From positions 744,001-808,000 of the forward strand of contig CAVOVH010000005.1 of assembly GCA_963699805.1 (NCBI GenBank): a stretch of DNA of 64,000 nt, written 5' to 3'. Shown here in pieces: positions 30,401 through 38,967 of the stretch. Every line of letters starts with the position of its first letter. Position 1 is the first letter of the stretch. The notes below the pieces were generated by a model. The model searched no databases. It saw nothing but the letters and a program-made list of their open reading frames with translations, and was not told where the DNA came from. Both the position numbers and the translations under genes were made by a program. The stretch is from JAGTVG01 sp963699805. GTDB lineage: Bacteria > Bacteroidota > Bacteroidia > Cytophagales > Cyclobacteriaceae.

Positions 30401-30707
30401 AAGTCACCCGCGTGGGTACCCCACCAGCCGAAGGGATTACATAAACATCAAGATTCCCATTATAGCTGGCTGAATAGGCAATTTCCGAGCCATCCGGTGA
30501 AAATTTCGGAAAAGATTCTTCACCAGGAGAATGTGTGATCTGAACTGCCTGTCCCCCGTTTTTTGGTACAATCCATAGATCTCCGCCATATACAAAAGTG
30601 ATTTGAGAATCAGAAACATCCATATACCTCATTAATTTGGCATTGATCTGTGCTTTCACAGAGAAAGCAGCCATAAGCAGGATGAAGAGTATTTTAATTG
30701 ATTTCAT
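27408..30707 (-). CDS. tricorn-type protease homologue (PD40 propeller, PDZ, S41 core)
   Basis: A 1,099-aa exported protein with a Sec signal ending VKAQ. The N-terminal two thirds are beta-propeller (PD40/WD40-like) repeats such as SPDGSEIAYS and SPDGNYIAYWSD. A Lys/Glu-rich linker lies near 555-580. The tricorn core segment (about 690-760, NDTWRRYRDFFYDKDM) is followed by a PDZ domain at about 785-870. An S41 C-terminal protease domain carries the nucleophile in NGWAGSGGDALPW, near residue 980. Archaeal tricorn degrades peptides released by the proteasome; Bacteroidota versions are exported and probably process periplasmic peptides. Length and domain order match the family. Confidence 0.95.
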   Translation of the reverse strand: MKSIKILFILLMAAFSVKAQINAKLMRYMDVSDSQITFVYGGDLWIVPKNGGQAVQITHSPGEESFPKFSPDGSEIAYSASYNGNLDVYVIPSAGGVPTRVTFASYPDRMVEWHPDGERLLIASRRETGIPRVNQFYLVNKKGGLPEKLEVPYGELASFSPDGNQLAYITKITENYPFKRYRGGLTSDVILFDLNTNQARNITNNLANDGKPVWTGNKIYFLSDQGENMRLNVWSYDTVSKQATQVTFLDDFDISYLSGGPDDLVFEAGGVLYRMSLNTENYDEVKVNVVSDLSVEIPRLENVSSKIQNVTASPGGKRIVFEARGEIFNVPVKEGFVLNMTRSSGAFDQSPSWSPDGNYIAYWSDQSGEYEIYLQNTQKEEPAKKLTSRNGGFGYHLYWSPDSRKIAFIDEKNDICMLDVANGEIRIVDNYSWNLGHDSRYNYFMDWSPDSRLIAYTKGQDNANDAIFLYQVDQNKTYRMTSGFYYDYNAVFSNDGKYLFYLTDREFSPVYSGLNDGTWIYPNNTQLAVISLTKEATDLLTPKNDELETAKKEEPAEADKDKKKKKTEDQPDNENVTSTIEVKIDWEDPESRVTILPPKAGNLRNLSTFEGKIVYQRSPITGDQEGKASLMLYDLEKREEKKIIDNLEFAVPTADGKAILVRSSGKYAIVKPEPDQKIEDTVPTDGLVMMLNPKEEWHQIFNDTWRRYRDFFYDKDMQKVDWEALKGRYGQLIEEARTRWDVTNIQSNLSAELSAGHTYTFGGDTENVPSIQTGYLGIDWELADDKYRIKKIVRPASWDTEIRSPFDRSGMEVEEGDCILEVNGIPIDPRQDPYAAFDGLAGKTVSLTITETGESADKKNVVVKCLTQGEDQTLRYLEWIEENRQRVDKLSNGQLGYVYMSNTSERGQLELVRMFYGQLDKKGFIIDERFNGGGQLADRFLELMKRPVVYNLYWRHGRYHTWPIKTNTGPMGMLINGWAGSGGDALPWAFQELKAGPIVGERTLGILVGPATGHLLIDGGGITVPGARLYDNDGHWFWEGEGVKPDFPVWDDPNLLVQGRDPQMEKVVEEVLKLLKENPPMHTPPPPMEDRTAGGLKGK

Positions 30708-30969
30708 GGATTATATTGATTATATAAAACAATTATTTCAATTTGAAAAATATATATTGAGGGTAAAAAGTTGCATGTGTCGTTCTGGATTTACCGAATC
30801 TCAACCCGATTTGTCCATACAGGGATAACGTAAATCGTTCGCCTTTCATGGATACCTTCAGGTATAGTAAATATACACGAATTATTACAAAAAAGCCTGC
30901 GGACTAGAGAATGGCCGGAATGACAGGAATGGCCTGCGGCAATTAAATCTTCATTTTTCTTTTGCCGGG

Positions 30970-31443
30970 TTATTTTACTGCAACCATACAGATCGGCTTA
31001 TGATGGACTGGGAATTTTACTGAACTGGCAATGAAGCATAGCTGATTCGCTTTTATATGCAATTCATTGGCTTTTTCAATCAAGGAAGCATCGGTGATCG
31101 TTACCCTGGGATTGAGAATGACTTCGGTAAAATGACCACCTCCATCGGAATTCTCTTCCATTGTACCGGAAGCGTCATCCGTATAATCCGTAACAACGAT
31201 GCCTGCTTCTGAACAGAGATGTAAATACCATAACATATGGCAGGCGGAAATGGAAGCCACCAGCAATTCCTCCGGATTATATTTGGTCCTGTCTCCCCGG
31301 AAGATCGGATCCGAAGAACATGAAATGATTTCTTTCTGTTCTGAGCGGATGGAGTGACTTCGGTCATATGCCCGGTAATTCAAGGTTCCTTCACCCCTGT
31401 TCCCGGTCCACTGGATTTTTAATTGATAATGATGTAGGTTCAT
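30970..31443 (-). CDS. OsmC/Ohr-family peroxiredoxin-like protein
   Basis: A 157-aa cytoplasmic protein. The central helix LLVASISACHMLW carries the first redox Cys of the OsmC fold, and NQLCFIASSVKFPV carries the second near the C-terminus. The upstream pattern DRTKYNPEELL matches the family. OsmC/Ohr proteins reduce organic hydroperoxides. It is the third gene of a leftward cluster with a SnoaL-like protein and DUF1569 (gaps of 13 and 34 nt), which suggests a small stress-related operon. Confidence 0.85.
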   Translation of the reverse strand: MNLHHYQLKIQWTGNRGEGTLNYRAYDRSHSIRSEQKEIISCSSDPIFRGDRTKYNPEELLVASISACHMLWYLHLCSEAGIVVTDYTDDASGTMEENSDGGGHFTEVILNPRVTITDASLIEKANELHIKANQLCFIASSVKFPVHHKPICMVAVK

Positions 31444-31477
31444 TTCGCTTTTAAATCTTTTCTTTTATTAAAATCCT

Positions 31478-31996
31478 TTAAAAGGTCATATTTTGGGATT
31501 CCGGTTCAGCGACCAGGCCAAATTGCAGGAGGTGGTGATAACCATGTTTATAATGTGCCCGTTCCCACTCCTCCATACTGAGTTCTCCGAAAATAGGATG
31601 AGGTCGGATGGCTTCCGGAAAATCCCTCAAATGTTTCAAAAATTCATTCACTTCTTCATACAGGGTTCTTTTCGCTTTTTCCAGGCTGGAAAAACGGTAG
31701 GGTGGCAGCCCCCCTTCAAGCATGGGATTGGATACCTCGTGGGGCGTGGGCCGGTTATTAAACAGGAATTTTTTCCGGTAGTCAGCCTGGCCTTCCGGTA
31801 CCGTATGGGTTTCTGCCGATTTACCGGTGGACAATTGAAATGTCCAGATAAGGTGTTCCACCATCTGTCGGGCGGTCATCTTGCCCCAGAGGGCGTGGAT
31901 TGGTTCTTTGAGATCCCGGATGGCGTTCATCAGGACATTTTTCAGAAAGTCCTGTCGGATTTCAGGATCATTGACATCGAAAAGTATATGATACAT
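31478..31996 (-). CDS. DUF1569 (DinB-like) protein
   Basis: A 172-aa soluble protein. The C-terminal signature HPIFGELSMEEWERAHYKHG followed by HHLLQFG is characteristic of DUF1569, which belongs to the DinB/YfiT-like four-helix metal-binding fold; the His residues in HYKHGYHH probably form part of that site. The N-terminal segment MTARQMVEHLIWTF supplies another His, as usual in the fold. Function is not established. It sits between the SnoaL-like gene and osmC-like gene in one transcription unit. Confidence 0.8.
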   Translation of the reverse strand: MYHILFDVNDPEIRQDFLKNVLMNAIRDLKEPIHALWGKMTARQMVEHLIWTFQLSTGKSAETHTVPEGQADYRKKFLFNNRPTPHEVSNPMLEGGLPPYRFSSLEKAKRTLYEEVNEFLKHLRDFPEAIRPHPIFGELSMEEWERAHYKHGYHHLLQFGLVAEPESQNMTF

Positions 31997-32009
31997 CTTG
32001 TGATTTATT

Positions 32010-32435
32010 TTAATATTCCAGTACCCCAGTTTGCATGATCATTTTCCATTCATCACCCATTCTGGTATAAACCTTGCAGGTTCGTCCTTTCCAATGGTTT
32101 TGCTGATCTTTCTTATTGATCCATAATGTATCAATATCCACGACTGCAAAAGCACCATCTCCTTCTTCGGATATAACAATTTTTTGTATCTTTCTCTTAT
32201 TATGAACTAATGAATGGGTATCAAACAGTTCCTGCCATCCTTTACGCCAACGTTCCTTATTATACCTGCCCAGTCCCATTACCCTACTCATAGGATCATG
32301 AGAAGTGGGTGTTTCAGGCCAGGGCCATACCATATCAGGATGGAATATTGAAATCAATTCATTCACATCCCGTCTGTTCCAGGAATTCGTTTCTCTATTT
32401 ACCATCTCCTTTATTTCTAATTCTTCTTTTGTCAT
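32010..32435 (-). CDS. SnoaL/NTF2-like domain protein
   Basis: A 141-aa single-domain protein. The pattern MVNRETNSWNRRDVNELISIF followed by HPDMVWPWP and the C-terminal RTCKVYTRMGDEWKMIMQTG is that of the SnoaL-like/DUF4440 branch of the NTF2 cone fold. Members are ligand-binding or catalytic proteins of very varied role. It is the first gene of the cluster with DUF1569 and the OsmC-like protein. No function can be proposed. Confidence 0.75.
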   Translation of the reverse strand: MTKEELEIKEMVNRETNSWNRRDVNELISIFHPDMVWPWPETPTSHDPMSRVMGLGRYNKERWRKGWQELFDTHSLVHNKRKIQKIVISEEGDGAFAVVDIDTLWINKKDQQNHWKGRTCKVYTRMGDEWKMIMQTGVLEY

Positions 32436-32507
32436 TGGTTTGGGATTTATTTAGTGTTTTCGACCTAAATGGACCTGATATATTAAACCATTCCAAATGT
32501 TAGCAGA

Positions 32508-32649
32508 CCTTAAGGCTGAATAAAAATAAGTAATTTCCTGATATTAAAAATGTGAGTTATCAGGATGGGGCGGATACCTTTTAAACATTTTCGTAAGATG
32601 AAATGATTTTCTGAAATTACTGTGATATATATTCGACCTTAATTTAAGG
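32508..32649. promoter_or_regulatory. two CCTTAA/TTAAGG palindromes in a divergent promoter region
   Basis: CCTTAAGG lies at 32508-32515 and the related palindrome CCTTAATTTAAGG at 32637-32649. Both are in the 257-bp gap between the leftward SnoaL-like gene and the rightward MFS gene. Two matching palindromes flanking a divergent promoter pair could be operators of one regulator. AT-rich palindromes also arise by chance. Confidence 0.3.
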
Positions 32650-32692
32650 CGATCTACGTTTTTGATCAGATTGAATAAAAATTAAGAGACGC

Positions 32693-33889
32693 TTGATAAT
32701 AAGAAATAAATATACAAAGGCAATTACACGGACGGTCTGGGGGCTTTCAATAGTCAGCCTGTTTACCGACATCGCCAGCGAGATGCTTTATCCCGTAATG
32801 CCACTCTATCTCAGAAGTATTGGATTTTCAGTGGTGCTCATCGGGGTATTGGAAGGATTTGCAGAAGCCACAGCGGGTATGAGTAAAGGCTATTTTGGAA
32901 ATCTTTCTGATATCAGGTGCAAACGCCTGCCTTTTGTTCAACTGGGATATTTCCTGAGTGCCTTGGCCAAGCCGATGATGGCCGTTTTTTCCTGGCCGTT
33001 ATGGGTTTTTTCAGCCCGTACGTTCGACCGGTTGGGCAAAGGGATCCGGACCGGTGCCAGGGATGCCATGTTATCGGATGAAGCCACTGCCACGACCAGG
33101 GGGACTGTTTTTGGATTTCACCGGGCCATGGATACCCTGGGAGCTGCCATCGGACCCGTACTTGCATTAATTATTCTGTTTTTTTATCCCGGATCCTATC
33201 GGGCTCTTTTTTATCTCGCTTTTTTCCCGGGTTTACTGGCTGTGATCTTCACCTTTGTTATCAGAGAAAAAAAAATTGAAGTAACGGATCGAACGGAGAA
33301 AATTCATTTTTTCAGCTTTCTAAAATATATTCCCGGCAGTAGCAGGAACTACAGGTTATTGCTGGCCGGTTTACTCGTCTTTGCCTTATTCAACAGTTCG
33401 GATCTATTTTTATTGTTGATGCTCAAGCATAATGGATTCAATGATACATCCATGATTTTCGCTTATATATTTTACAACCTGGTTTATGTTCTGTTTGCCT
33501 ATCCCCTGGGGATCCTTGCGGATAAATTTGGACTTAAAAAAATATTTATCCTCGGCCTGGTTGTTTTCACCATCACATATTTTGGCATGGCGTTTTTGCA
33601 TCATCGGATTATTCTTTATGGATTATTCTTATTGTACGGCATTTATGCGGCTTCCACTGAAGGGGTGGCAAAAGCCTGGATCAGCAATATTTCTGAAAGA
33701 AAAGATACAGCAACGGCGATCGGGACCTATGAGGGATTACGGAGCATCATGGCCCTTTTGGCCAGCTCGCTGGCAGGGTTCATCTGGTTTTATATCCGTC
33801 CGGAAGCTACTTTTTTATTAACCGCTGTGGCAGTAGTATTTATTATCCTGTTCTTTATGAGAATCCCCTATCAGCATGGGATGAAATAA
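32693..33889 (+). CDS. MFS transporter, 12 membrane segments
   Basis: A 398-aa major facilitator protein. The start is TTG at 32693: an in-frame TGA lies about nine codons upstream and the next ATG would remove the first helix. The cytoplasmic loop 2-3 motif appears as GYFGNLSD, and FDRLGKGIRTGARDAMLSDE between helices 4 and 5 is a conserved block in a group of bacterial MFS proteins of undefined substrate. The second half repeats the loop motif in GILADKFGLKK. It is a single gene with its own promoter region. Drug or metabolite efflux is possible; no substrate can be deduced. Confidence 0.85.
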   Translation: MIIRNKYTKAITRTVWGLSIVSLFTDIASEMLYPVMPLYLRSIGFSVVLIGVLEGFAEATAGMSKGYFGNLSDIRCKRLPFVQLGYFLSALAKPMMAVFSWPLWVFSARTFDRLGKGIRTGARDAMLSDEATATTRGTVFGFHRAMDTLGAAIGPVLALIILFFYPGSYRALFYLAFFPGLLAVIFTFVIREKKIEVTDRTEKIHFFSFLKYIPGSSRNYRLLLAGLLVFALFNSSDLFLLLMLKHNGFNDTSMIFAYIFYNLVYVLFAYPLGILADKFGLKKIFILGLVVFTITYFGMAFLHHRIILYGLFLLYGIYAASTEGVAKAWISNISERKDTATAIGTYEGLRSIMALLASSLAGFIWFYIRPEATFLLTAVAVVFIILFFMRIPYQHGMK

Positions 33890-34079
33890 CCTCATAACTT
33901 GAATCTACTCATCTAATGACCTGGAGTCAATGAATGAATTCTTCGGAAAGGAGCTGGGGCGTAATTTTTCGAGACAGGAAGTTATGCCAAAACGTAAGCA
34001 TTTGAAAAGTAACTAACTGTCATGGAAGCCGTTAACCCGAAAATTCGCATCGAACTTTATATTGAAATCATTTTCATTT

Positions 34080-35213
34080 TCAGGATAAGGCTTGCTTCCA
34101 GTCTTCTATTAAATCATTGGCATTTTCCAGACCAACTGAAATCCGTAATAGATTGTGCGGAGTTATACTTTCAGGGCCTTCTACGGATTTACGATGTTCA
34201 ACCAGGCTTTCAACGCCACCCAGACTTGTGGCGGTAGTAAACAGATTTAGTTTATTGGCCACTTCCATAGTAGTCTTACTATCTCCTTTTACCAATATTG
34301 AGAGCATAGCGCCATATCCATACTTCATTTGTCTCTTTGCAAGTTGATGTTGAGGATGACTTTCCAGACCGGGATAGAGAACACTTTCAATTTTAGGATG
34401 ACCATTTAAATAGTTGGCTAATTTCTCAGCCGTACTTGTCTGCGCCATGACCCTTAATTTTAATGTTTGAATTCCTCGAGTGACCAGCCAACAGTCAAAT
34501 GGGGAAGGTACCCCACCCGATAATGTTTGAATATCGGCAATCTTCCGGGCGGTCTCGTTATTTTCTTTGAGAACTACACAACCTCCCAATACATCACTGT
34601 GTCCGCCAAAATATTTAGTTGTTGAGTGCATTACAATATCAGCCCCCAGTGAGACGGGCTGTTGTAATACAGGTGTAAGCCAGGTGTTATCAACTGCAAG
34701 TAAGGCATTATTTGATTTTGCTAATTCAGCAATTTCTTCGATATCCGTAATTTTTAATTGAGGATTGGAAGGAGATTCAATCCAGATTAGCTTCGTATTC
34801 GATTTTATAGCTCCTGAAACTTCATTTATATCAGTCATATTGACTTGAGTGAACTCAATTCCCCACCTTATAAATACCTGTGTGATCAACCTGTACACAT
34901 TATAATAAACATCATCAGGCAATAATATATGGTCCCCAGGTTTTAGACTTTGAAATATGGCACTGACTGCTGCCATTCCTGAGGAGAATGCAAAGCAGAT
35001 TTCTCCATTTTCCAACTGGGCAATGCAGTTTTCCAGGATCTGCCGGTTGGGATTTCCATGCCGGGAATAGATAAAATTATTATTATAACCGCCATCCTTA
35101 TTTCTTATAAAAGTAGTGGATAAATATATGGGAGTGCTGACAGGTTTGATATCAGATAAATGACTCTCTGTACTTTTTATGGCCAATGTTTCAAAATTCA
35201 TCTTTTGGTTCAT
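34080..35213 (-). CDS. PLP-dependent Cys/Met metabolism enzyme (cystathionine gamma-synthase/lyase type)
   Basis: A 377-aa cytoplasmic enzyme of the trans-sulfuration family. The PLP Lys is Lys200 in STTKYFGGHSDVLGG. VSTPIYLSTTF at the N-terminus, FSSGMAAVSAIF (phosphate-binding turn) and NPQLKITDIEEIAELAK match the family. The C-terminal block TSLGGVESLVEHRKS followed by LLRISVGLEN is usual. It could be cystathionine gamma-synthase, gamma-lyase or beta-lyase; these cannot be separated by eye. It is transcribed alone and converges with the MFS gene. Confidence 0.9.
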   Translation of the reverse strand: MNQKMNFETLAIKSTESHLSDIKPVSTPIYLSTTFIRNKDGGYNNNFIYSRHGNPNRQILENCIAQLENGEICFAFSSGMAAVSAIFQSLKPGDHILLPDDVYYNVYRLITQVFIRWGIEFTQVNMTDINEVSGAIKSNTKLIWIESPSNPQLKITDIEEIAELAKSNNALLAVDNTWLTPVLQQPVSLGADIVMHSTTKYFGGHSDVLGGCVVLKENNETARKIADIQTLSGGVPSPFDCWLVTRGIQTLKLRVMAQTSTAEKLANYLNGHPKIESVLYPGLESHPQHQLAKRQMKYGYGAMLSILVKGDSKTTMEVANKLNLFTTATSLGGVESLVEHRKSVEGPESITPHNLLRISVGLENANDLIEDWKQALS

Positions 35214-35635
35214 CTTAGAAAATTTATGTGTGCGTCTATAGCATTTCTAATTTACACCTTAATGCTTTCTGGGAGACGAAAATACAGTCATATAACTTAA
35301 AATTAAAAAAATTAGGGAAATGTAGGATAAATGGGACCGTCTCTGCAAAAACACGAATTGAAATATGATCAATTCGTTCAATTCACCATTGAAATATCCT
35401 AAGCCTGAATCAATAACGGCATTACAATGCTTTTCATAGTTTCAATTATTCCGGAACGGACACGGAAGTCAAGTGTTGAACCAGGCTAAGGTCATTTATG
35501 ACCACCTGCCTTACAAACACTTTACTTTAACCATCCTATTTATCGACAGTCGGTGAACGGTCTCTATAGTAAGGATTGATATCAAAAATTCAGTGAAAGT
35601 GGGATTGGGATTCTTATAACGGGTTATCATGCTGG
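35214..35635. other. intergenic gap, no convincing gene
   Basis: This 422-bp gap carries an inverted pair CGAATTG (35354-35360) and CAATTCG (35370-35376) with a 9-nt loop. A short rightward open stretch near 35476-35550 has coding-like codons but no clear start and stops quickly, so it is at best a relic. The promoter of the leftward PLP enzyme should lie at the left side. Confidence 0.4.
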
Positions 35636-36175
35636 TTAATGGTTTGTGCATTTGTAATGAAGTTGAGTTAATCCACTGTCAAATTTTTTAATGTCCTCAA
35701 GTTTTAATTTTTGTTCCGGTCGTCCATCCTTGAAAAGTCGTGTTCCATTACCAACCAATACTGGAATTACAGAAATTATAAATTCATCAATTAGATTTTG
35801 TTTTAAAAGGTCGCTCACGAGATCTGCTCCACCATCAATGAATATGTTTTTCCCGTATTCATCTTTTAATCGCATAAAGAGTTCTTTAAGGTCTCCTGTA
35901 TAGAAAGTTGTTCTGCCGATGTTCCGTCGTGGTGTCCGTGTAATGACGTAGGTGTTTTTGTCAGCGTGAGGAAACTCCGGAACCTGTTTCATTACCCAAT
36001 CGTATGTCTTTCTGCCAAGAATTACCGTGTCAACCGAATTTATAAATTCCGTATATCCATAGTCTTCTCCTTCCCGTTGTACAAGAGATAAAAAACTCAA
36101 GTCATCATTTGGTTTTGCGATATAACCATCCAAGCTTGTCGCGATATATAATATAACTTTTCTGTCTTTTGTCAT
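35636..36175 (-). CDS. RibD C-terminal / dihydrofolate-reductase-like protein
   Basis: A 179-aa cytoplasmic protein of the RibD-C/DHFR-like fold. LYIATSLDGYIAKPNDD at the N-terminus, VILGRKTYDWV in the middle and IFIDGGADLV for the NADPH-binding turn are the family signatures, as in the YyaP/YwjB group. These are pyridine-nucleotide reductases of mostly unknown substrate. True FolA enzymes are shorter and have a different active-site pattern, so folate reduction should not be assumed. It is transcribed alone. Confidence 0.85.
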   Translation of the reverse strand: MTKDRKVILYIATSLDGYIAKPNDDLSFLSLVQREGEDYGYTEFINSVDTVILGRKTYDWVMKQVPEFPHADKNTYVITRTPRRNIGRTTFYTGDLKELFMRLKDEYGKNIFIDGGADLVSDLLKQNLIDEFIISVIPVLVGNGTRLFKDGRPEQKLKLEDIKKFDSGLTQLHYKCTNH

Positions 36176-36590
36176 TTTACTTTCAATAGAGATTACAAAA
36201 TGAAATGATCTGTGAAATATTTCTTTTTATCTTGGATGATAACATACCTAACATCTAAATTTAATCCAGGAACCTTTGCTCAATTATGATCAATGTCTAT
36301 ATTTTTCAGGATTTATTTATCGATTGTTTATATCCTTTCAGAAAATTTGTATCGATAGAATTTCGGTTGAAAGGAGTTCCCATTCATTAATCTTAGTATT
36401 AAATATATACTTATTTTTTTATAACAGGAGAATCAATAGGTAATGCTATGTGATTATTCGAAGCATCAAGTATATGATCTCCATTTTATCCCGTGGATAT
36501 ACTTGTTGGGTAACTTCCCTTTCTTTTTAACTGGATTGGCTTCCCGCTCCTCGGGAGGATCAGTTCATCAGGTGGATTCTTTGTGCCTAT
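36176..36590. other. intergenic gap, no gene seen
   Basis: AT-rich between about 36230 and 36430. A rightward stretch near 36308-36390 reads without stops for about 27 codons but has no start and no recognisable family. A GC-rich dyad near 36541-36560 (TTCCCGCTCCTCGGGAGG) could form a short hairpin. Nothing here can be called a gene. Confidence 0.4.
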
Positions 36591-36610
36591 AAAAACTACT
36601 CAAAAAGTAG
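36591..36610 (-). terminator. Rho-independent terminator for tRNA-Arg
   Basis: On the minus strand a 5-bp stem CTACT/AGTAG closes a 5-nt loop and is followed by TTTTTAT. It lies 12 nt beyond the 3' end of the tRNA. Confidence 0.5.
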
Positions 36611-36622
36611 CTTTCTTCTTTG

Positions 36623-36696
36623 TACACCCGAAGGGACTCGAACCCCCAACCTTCAGAACCGGAATCTGACATTCTATCCAATTGAACTACGGGTGC
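36623..36696 (-). tRNA. tRNA-Arg(CCG)
   Basis: A 74-nt cloverleaf on the minus strand. The acceptor stem is GCACCCG/CGGGTGT with one G-U pair and A as discriminator. The anticodon stem TCAGA/TCTGA encloses loop TTCCGGT, giving anticodon CCG, which reads CGG. The T-arm contains GGTTCGAGTCC. CCA is not encoded. A short hairpin with a T-run follows. Confidence 0.95.
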
Positions 36697-36898
36697 AGGA
36701 AATAATCCTGTAAAATTAGATCATTGTTTGTTTCGGCCAAAATATAAAAACTAATTTTTATCAAAATACCTGGTTTTAATAAATACCGTGCCGGACAATT
36801 ATTTTCTGGTAGAATAAAGTTCAATTGCCTGAATTTCATATCCTTCAATTTCATGTTTCGTTTCAAAATGATCGACAAATTATTTAAATTGGATGACC

Positions 36899-38929
36899 AT
36901 GTCCGAAGAAAAACATCTCCTGGCTGCCATTATGTTCACCGATATCGTCGGTTATACTGCCTTGATGGGAGAAAAGGAGTCGGAAGCTTTGGAAATTCTT
37001 CGTATAAATCGAAACCTTCAAAAAAAGTTCATCAGTCAATATGGAGGTGTCTGGCTGAAAGAAATGGGAGATGGCATTCTGGCACGGTTCGACAGTGCGC
37101 TGAATGCGATATTGTGTGCAAAAGAAATCCAGAAAAAAATCAGGGAGGAAGCTTCATACAAGGTTCGAATCGGCATTCACCTTGGAGATGTTACCGTTGA
37201 AAATGGAGATGTTTTTGGGGATGGGGTTAACATCGCCTCCCGGTTACAATCCATTGCAGATCCGGGTGGAATATATATCTCAGAATCTGTCATCCGCGCC
37301 ATAAGGGCCAGGGATGAAATTAAATATATTTTGGTTGGTTCGGTGGAACTCAAAAACGTTTCTTATCCGGTGCAGGTTTTTGCCATCCAGGGAGAGGGGA
37401 TATCGATCCCTTCCCATCAGAAGTTAAAAGAACTTGCCACTCCCCAGGGGAAAGTGAAAATGAGCTACCGACAGATATCCTTGATTTTTGCCATTATATT
37501 CATCGCAATGGTTGGTTGGTTAATCAGGGAATTTATTGCACAACCCGAGGGTCCTCAAATTGCCTCCCTGGCTGTTTTGCCTTTATCCAACCTGACAGGC
37601 AATCCGGATCAGGAATATTTTGTGACCGGTATGCACAATGCATTGATCAATGAACTATCAAAAATCAGTTCGCTCAGGATCATTTCCAGACAGTCAACTT
37701 TACAATTTCAAGGCAGTACCCTGCCCATGAAGGATATCGCAAAACAACTGCGAGTAGATGCAATCGTAGAAGGTTCAGTATTGCAGTCATGGAATCATGT
37801 TCAGATCCAGGTCCAGTTGATTAAAATTTTACCGAAAGAATCTAATATTCTCGCCAACACATACGACTGTGAACTTTCTGATGTTCTAAATATTTATAGG
37901 GAAATTACAAAGGACATCACCGACAAAGTCTATGTTCAGTTAACGGCAGGTGAAAAAGCAAAGTTGCAGGAAAAAGTGAAAATAAATCCCGAAGCATACG
38001 AAGCCTATTTGAAAGGAATGTTTCACTGGTACAAGCTGACGCCACAGGACCTCGATTTTAGTGAAAACTATTTTAAATTGTCACAGAAGCTGGATTCTGG
38101 ATTTGCCCTTGCATATGTTGGATTGGCCATGATTGGTATTGGTCGAATTCAAATGGGGTATGTTCCCTGGACAGAAACATTTCCCGTCTCATTGAAAAAT
38201 CTGAATAAGGCCCTGGAACTGGATAGCACCCTTTCAGAAGCCTATAATACCAGCGCCTTTATTAACGACCAATCATGGAACTTTTTAAAAGCTGAGCTGG
38301 AGTATAAAAAGGCCCTGTATTATAATTCAAACGATGCAACAGCCCGGGCCTATTATGGTCATTTTCTTTATCGTATGAAACGACCAGAAGAAGGTCAGCA
38401 AGAGATGGCTTATGCACTGAAATTAGATCCATTTAATACGTTGTTTAAGGCAATGTACGGCATGGGCCTTAGTTTCAATAAACGGTACAAGGAAGCACAG
38501 GAGTTGTTGGAAGGTATCTTGAAAACCACTCCTGACAGCCGTATTGCCTTAACCAGCCTTCGAACATTATATCATTTGCAAAAAAAATTCGCTGAAGCCT
38601 TCTTAATCTGGAAAAAATGCTATTCGAGCGACCCTGAAGCAATTGAAGCCCTGGATAAAGGATATGAGGAAGGGGGGTATTCAAAGGCTCTTCAACGACT
38701 GGCTGAATTGCTGATAGAAAGGTCGAAAACAGAATTTGTAACACCCTGGCAGATCGGTACAATTTACGCGCGCGCGGGTATGAAAAAAGAAGCACTTGAA
38801 TGGCTTGAAAAAGCCTACAACGCTCACGATCCCAACATGCCTTCAATCTATGTCGATCCGATCTTTGACTATCTGCGTGATGAACGCGGATTTAAATCCT
38901 TATACGATAAAATGAATTTCCCGAATTAG
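36899..38929 (+). CDS. class III adenylate cyclase with membrane helix, TolB-like domain and TPR (copy 1)
   Basis: A 676-aa membrane signalling protein. The ATG at 36899 is preferred over 36893 because MSEEKHLL aligns with the start of the downstream copy. The N-terminal cyclase domain (about 1-165) has both metal-binding Asp residues, Asp15 in FTDIVGYT and Asp58 in KEMGDG, Lys54 as candidate adenine-specifying residue, and the Asn/Arg pair in GDGVNIASRL, so it should be active and make cAMP. A single helix spans about 195-215. The following segment (SLAVLPLSNL... VDAIVEGSV) resembles TolB/FlgO-type domains, then TPR repeats run to the end, presumably periplasmic. It is the first of two tandem paralogues separated by 38 bp. 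Confidence 0.9.
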   Translation: MSEEKHLLAAIMFTDIVGYTALMGEKESEALEILRINRNLQKKFISQYGGVWLKEMGDGILARFDSALNAILCAKEIQKKIREEASYKVRIGIHLGDVTVENGDVFGDGVNIASRLQSIADPGGIYISESVIRAIRARDEIKYILVGSVELKNVSYPVQVFAIQGEGISIPSHQKLKELATPQGKVKMSYRQISLIFAIIFIAMVGWLIREFIAQPEGPQIASLAVLPLSNLTGNPDQEYFVTGMHNALINELSKISSLRIISRQSTLQFQGSTLPMKDIAKQLRVDAIVEGSVLQSWNHVQIQVQLIKILPKESNILANTYDCELSDVLNIYREITKDITDKVYVQLTAGEKAKLQEKVKINPEAYEAYLKGMFHWYKLTPQDLDFSENYFKLSQKLDSGFALAYVGLAMIGIGRIQMGYVPWTETFPVSLKNLNKALELDSTLSEAYNTSAFINDQSWNFLKAELEYKKALYYNSNDATARAYYGHFLYRMKRPEEGQQEMAYALKLDPFNTLFKAMYGMGLSFNKRYKEAQELLEGILKTTPDSRIALTSLRTLYHLQKKFAEAFLIWKKCYSSDPEAIEALDKGYEEGGYSKALQRLAELLIERSKTEFVTPWQIGTIYARAGMKKEALEWLEKAYNAHDPNMPSIYVDPIFDYLRDERGFKSLYDKMNFPN

Positions 38930-38967
38930 ATCCCAAATAATCCTCAAGTTTTGTAAATTAGGCAGCC

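Noticed and set aside
30890..30945. GCCTGCGG direct repeat
   Set aside because: A short 8-mer pair 39 bp apart with no further structure or nearby target.
31493..32038. 181-codon open frame opposite the DUF1569 gene
   Set aside because: A shadow of a recognised protein with no motif of its own.
35476..35550. Short coding-like stretch that could be a transposase relic
   Set aside because: About 25 codons, no start, no recognisable family and no inverted repeats.
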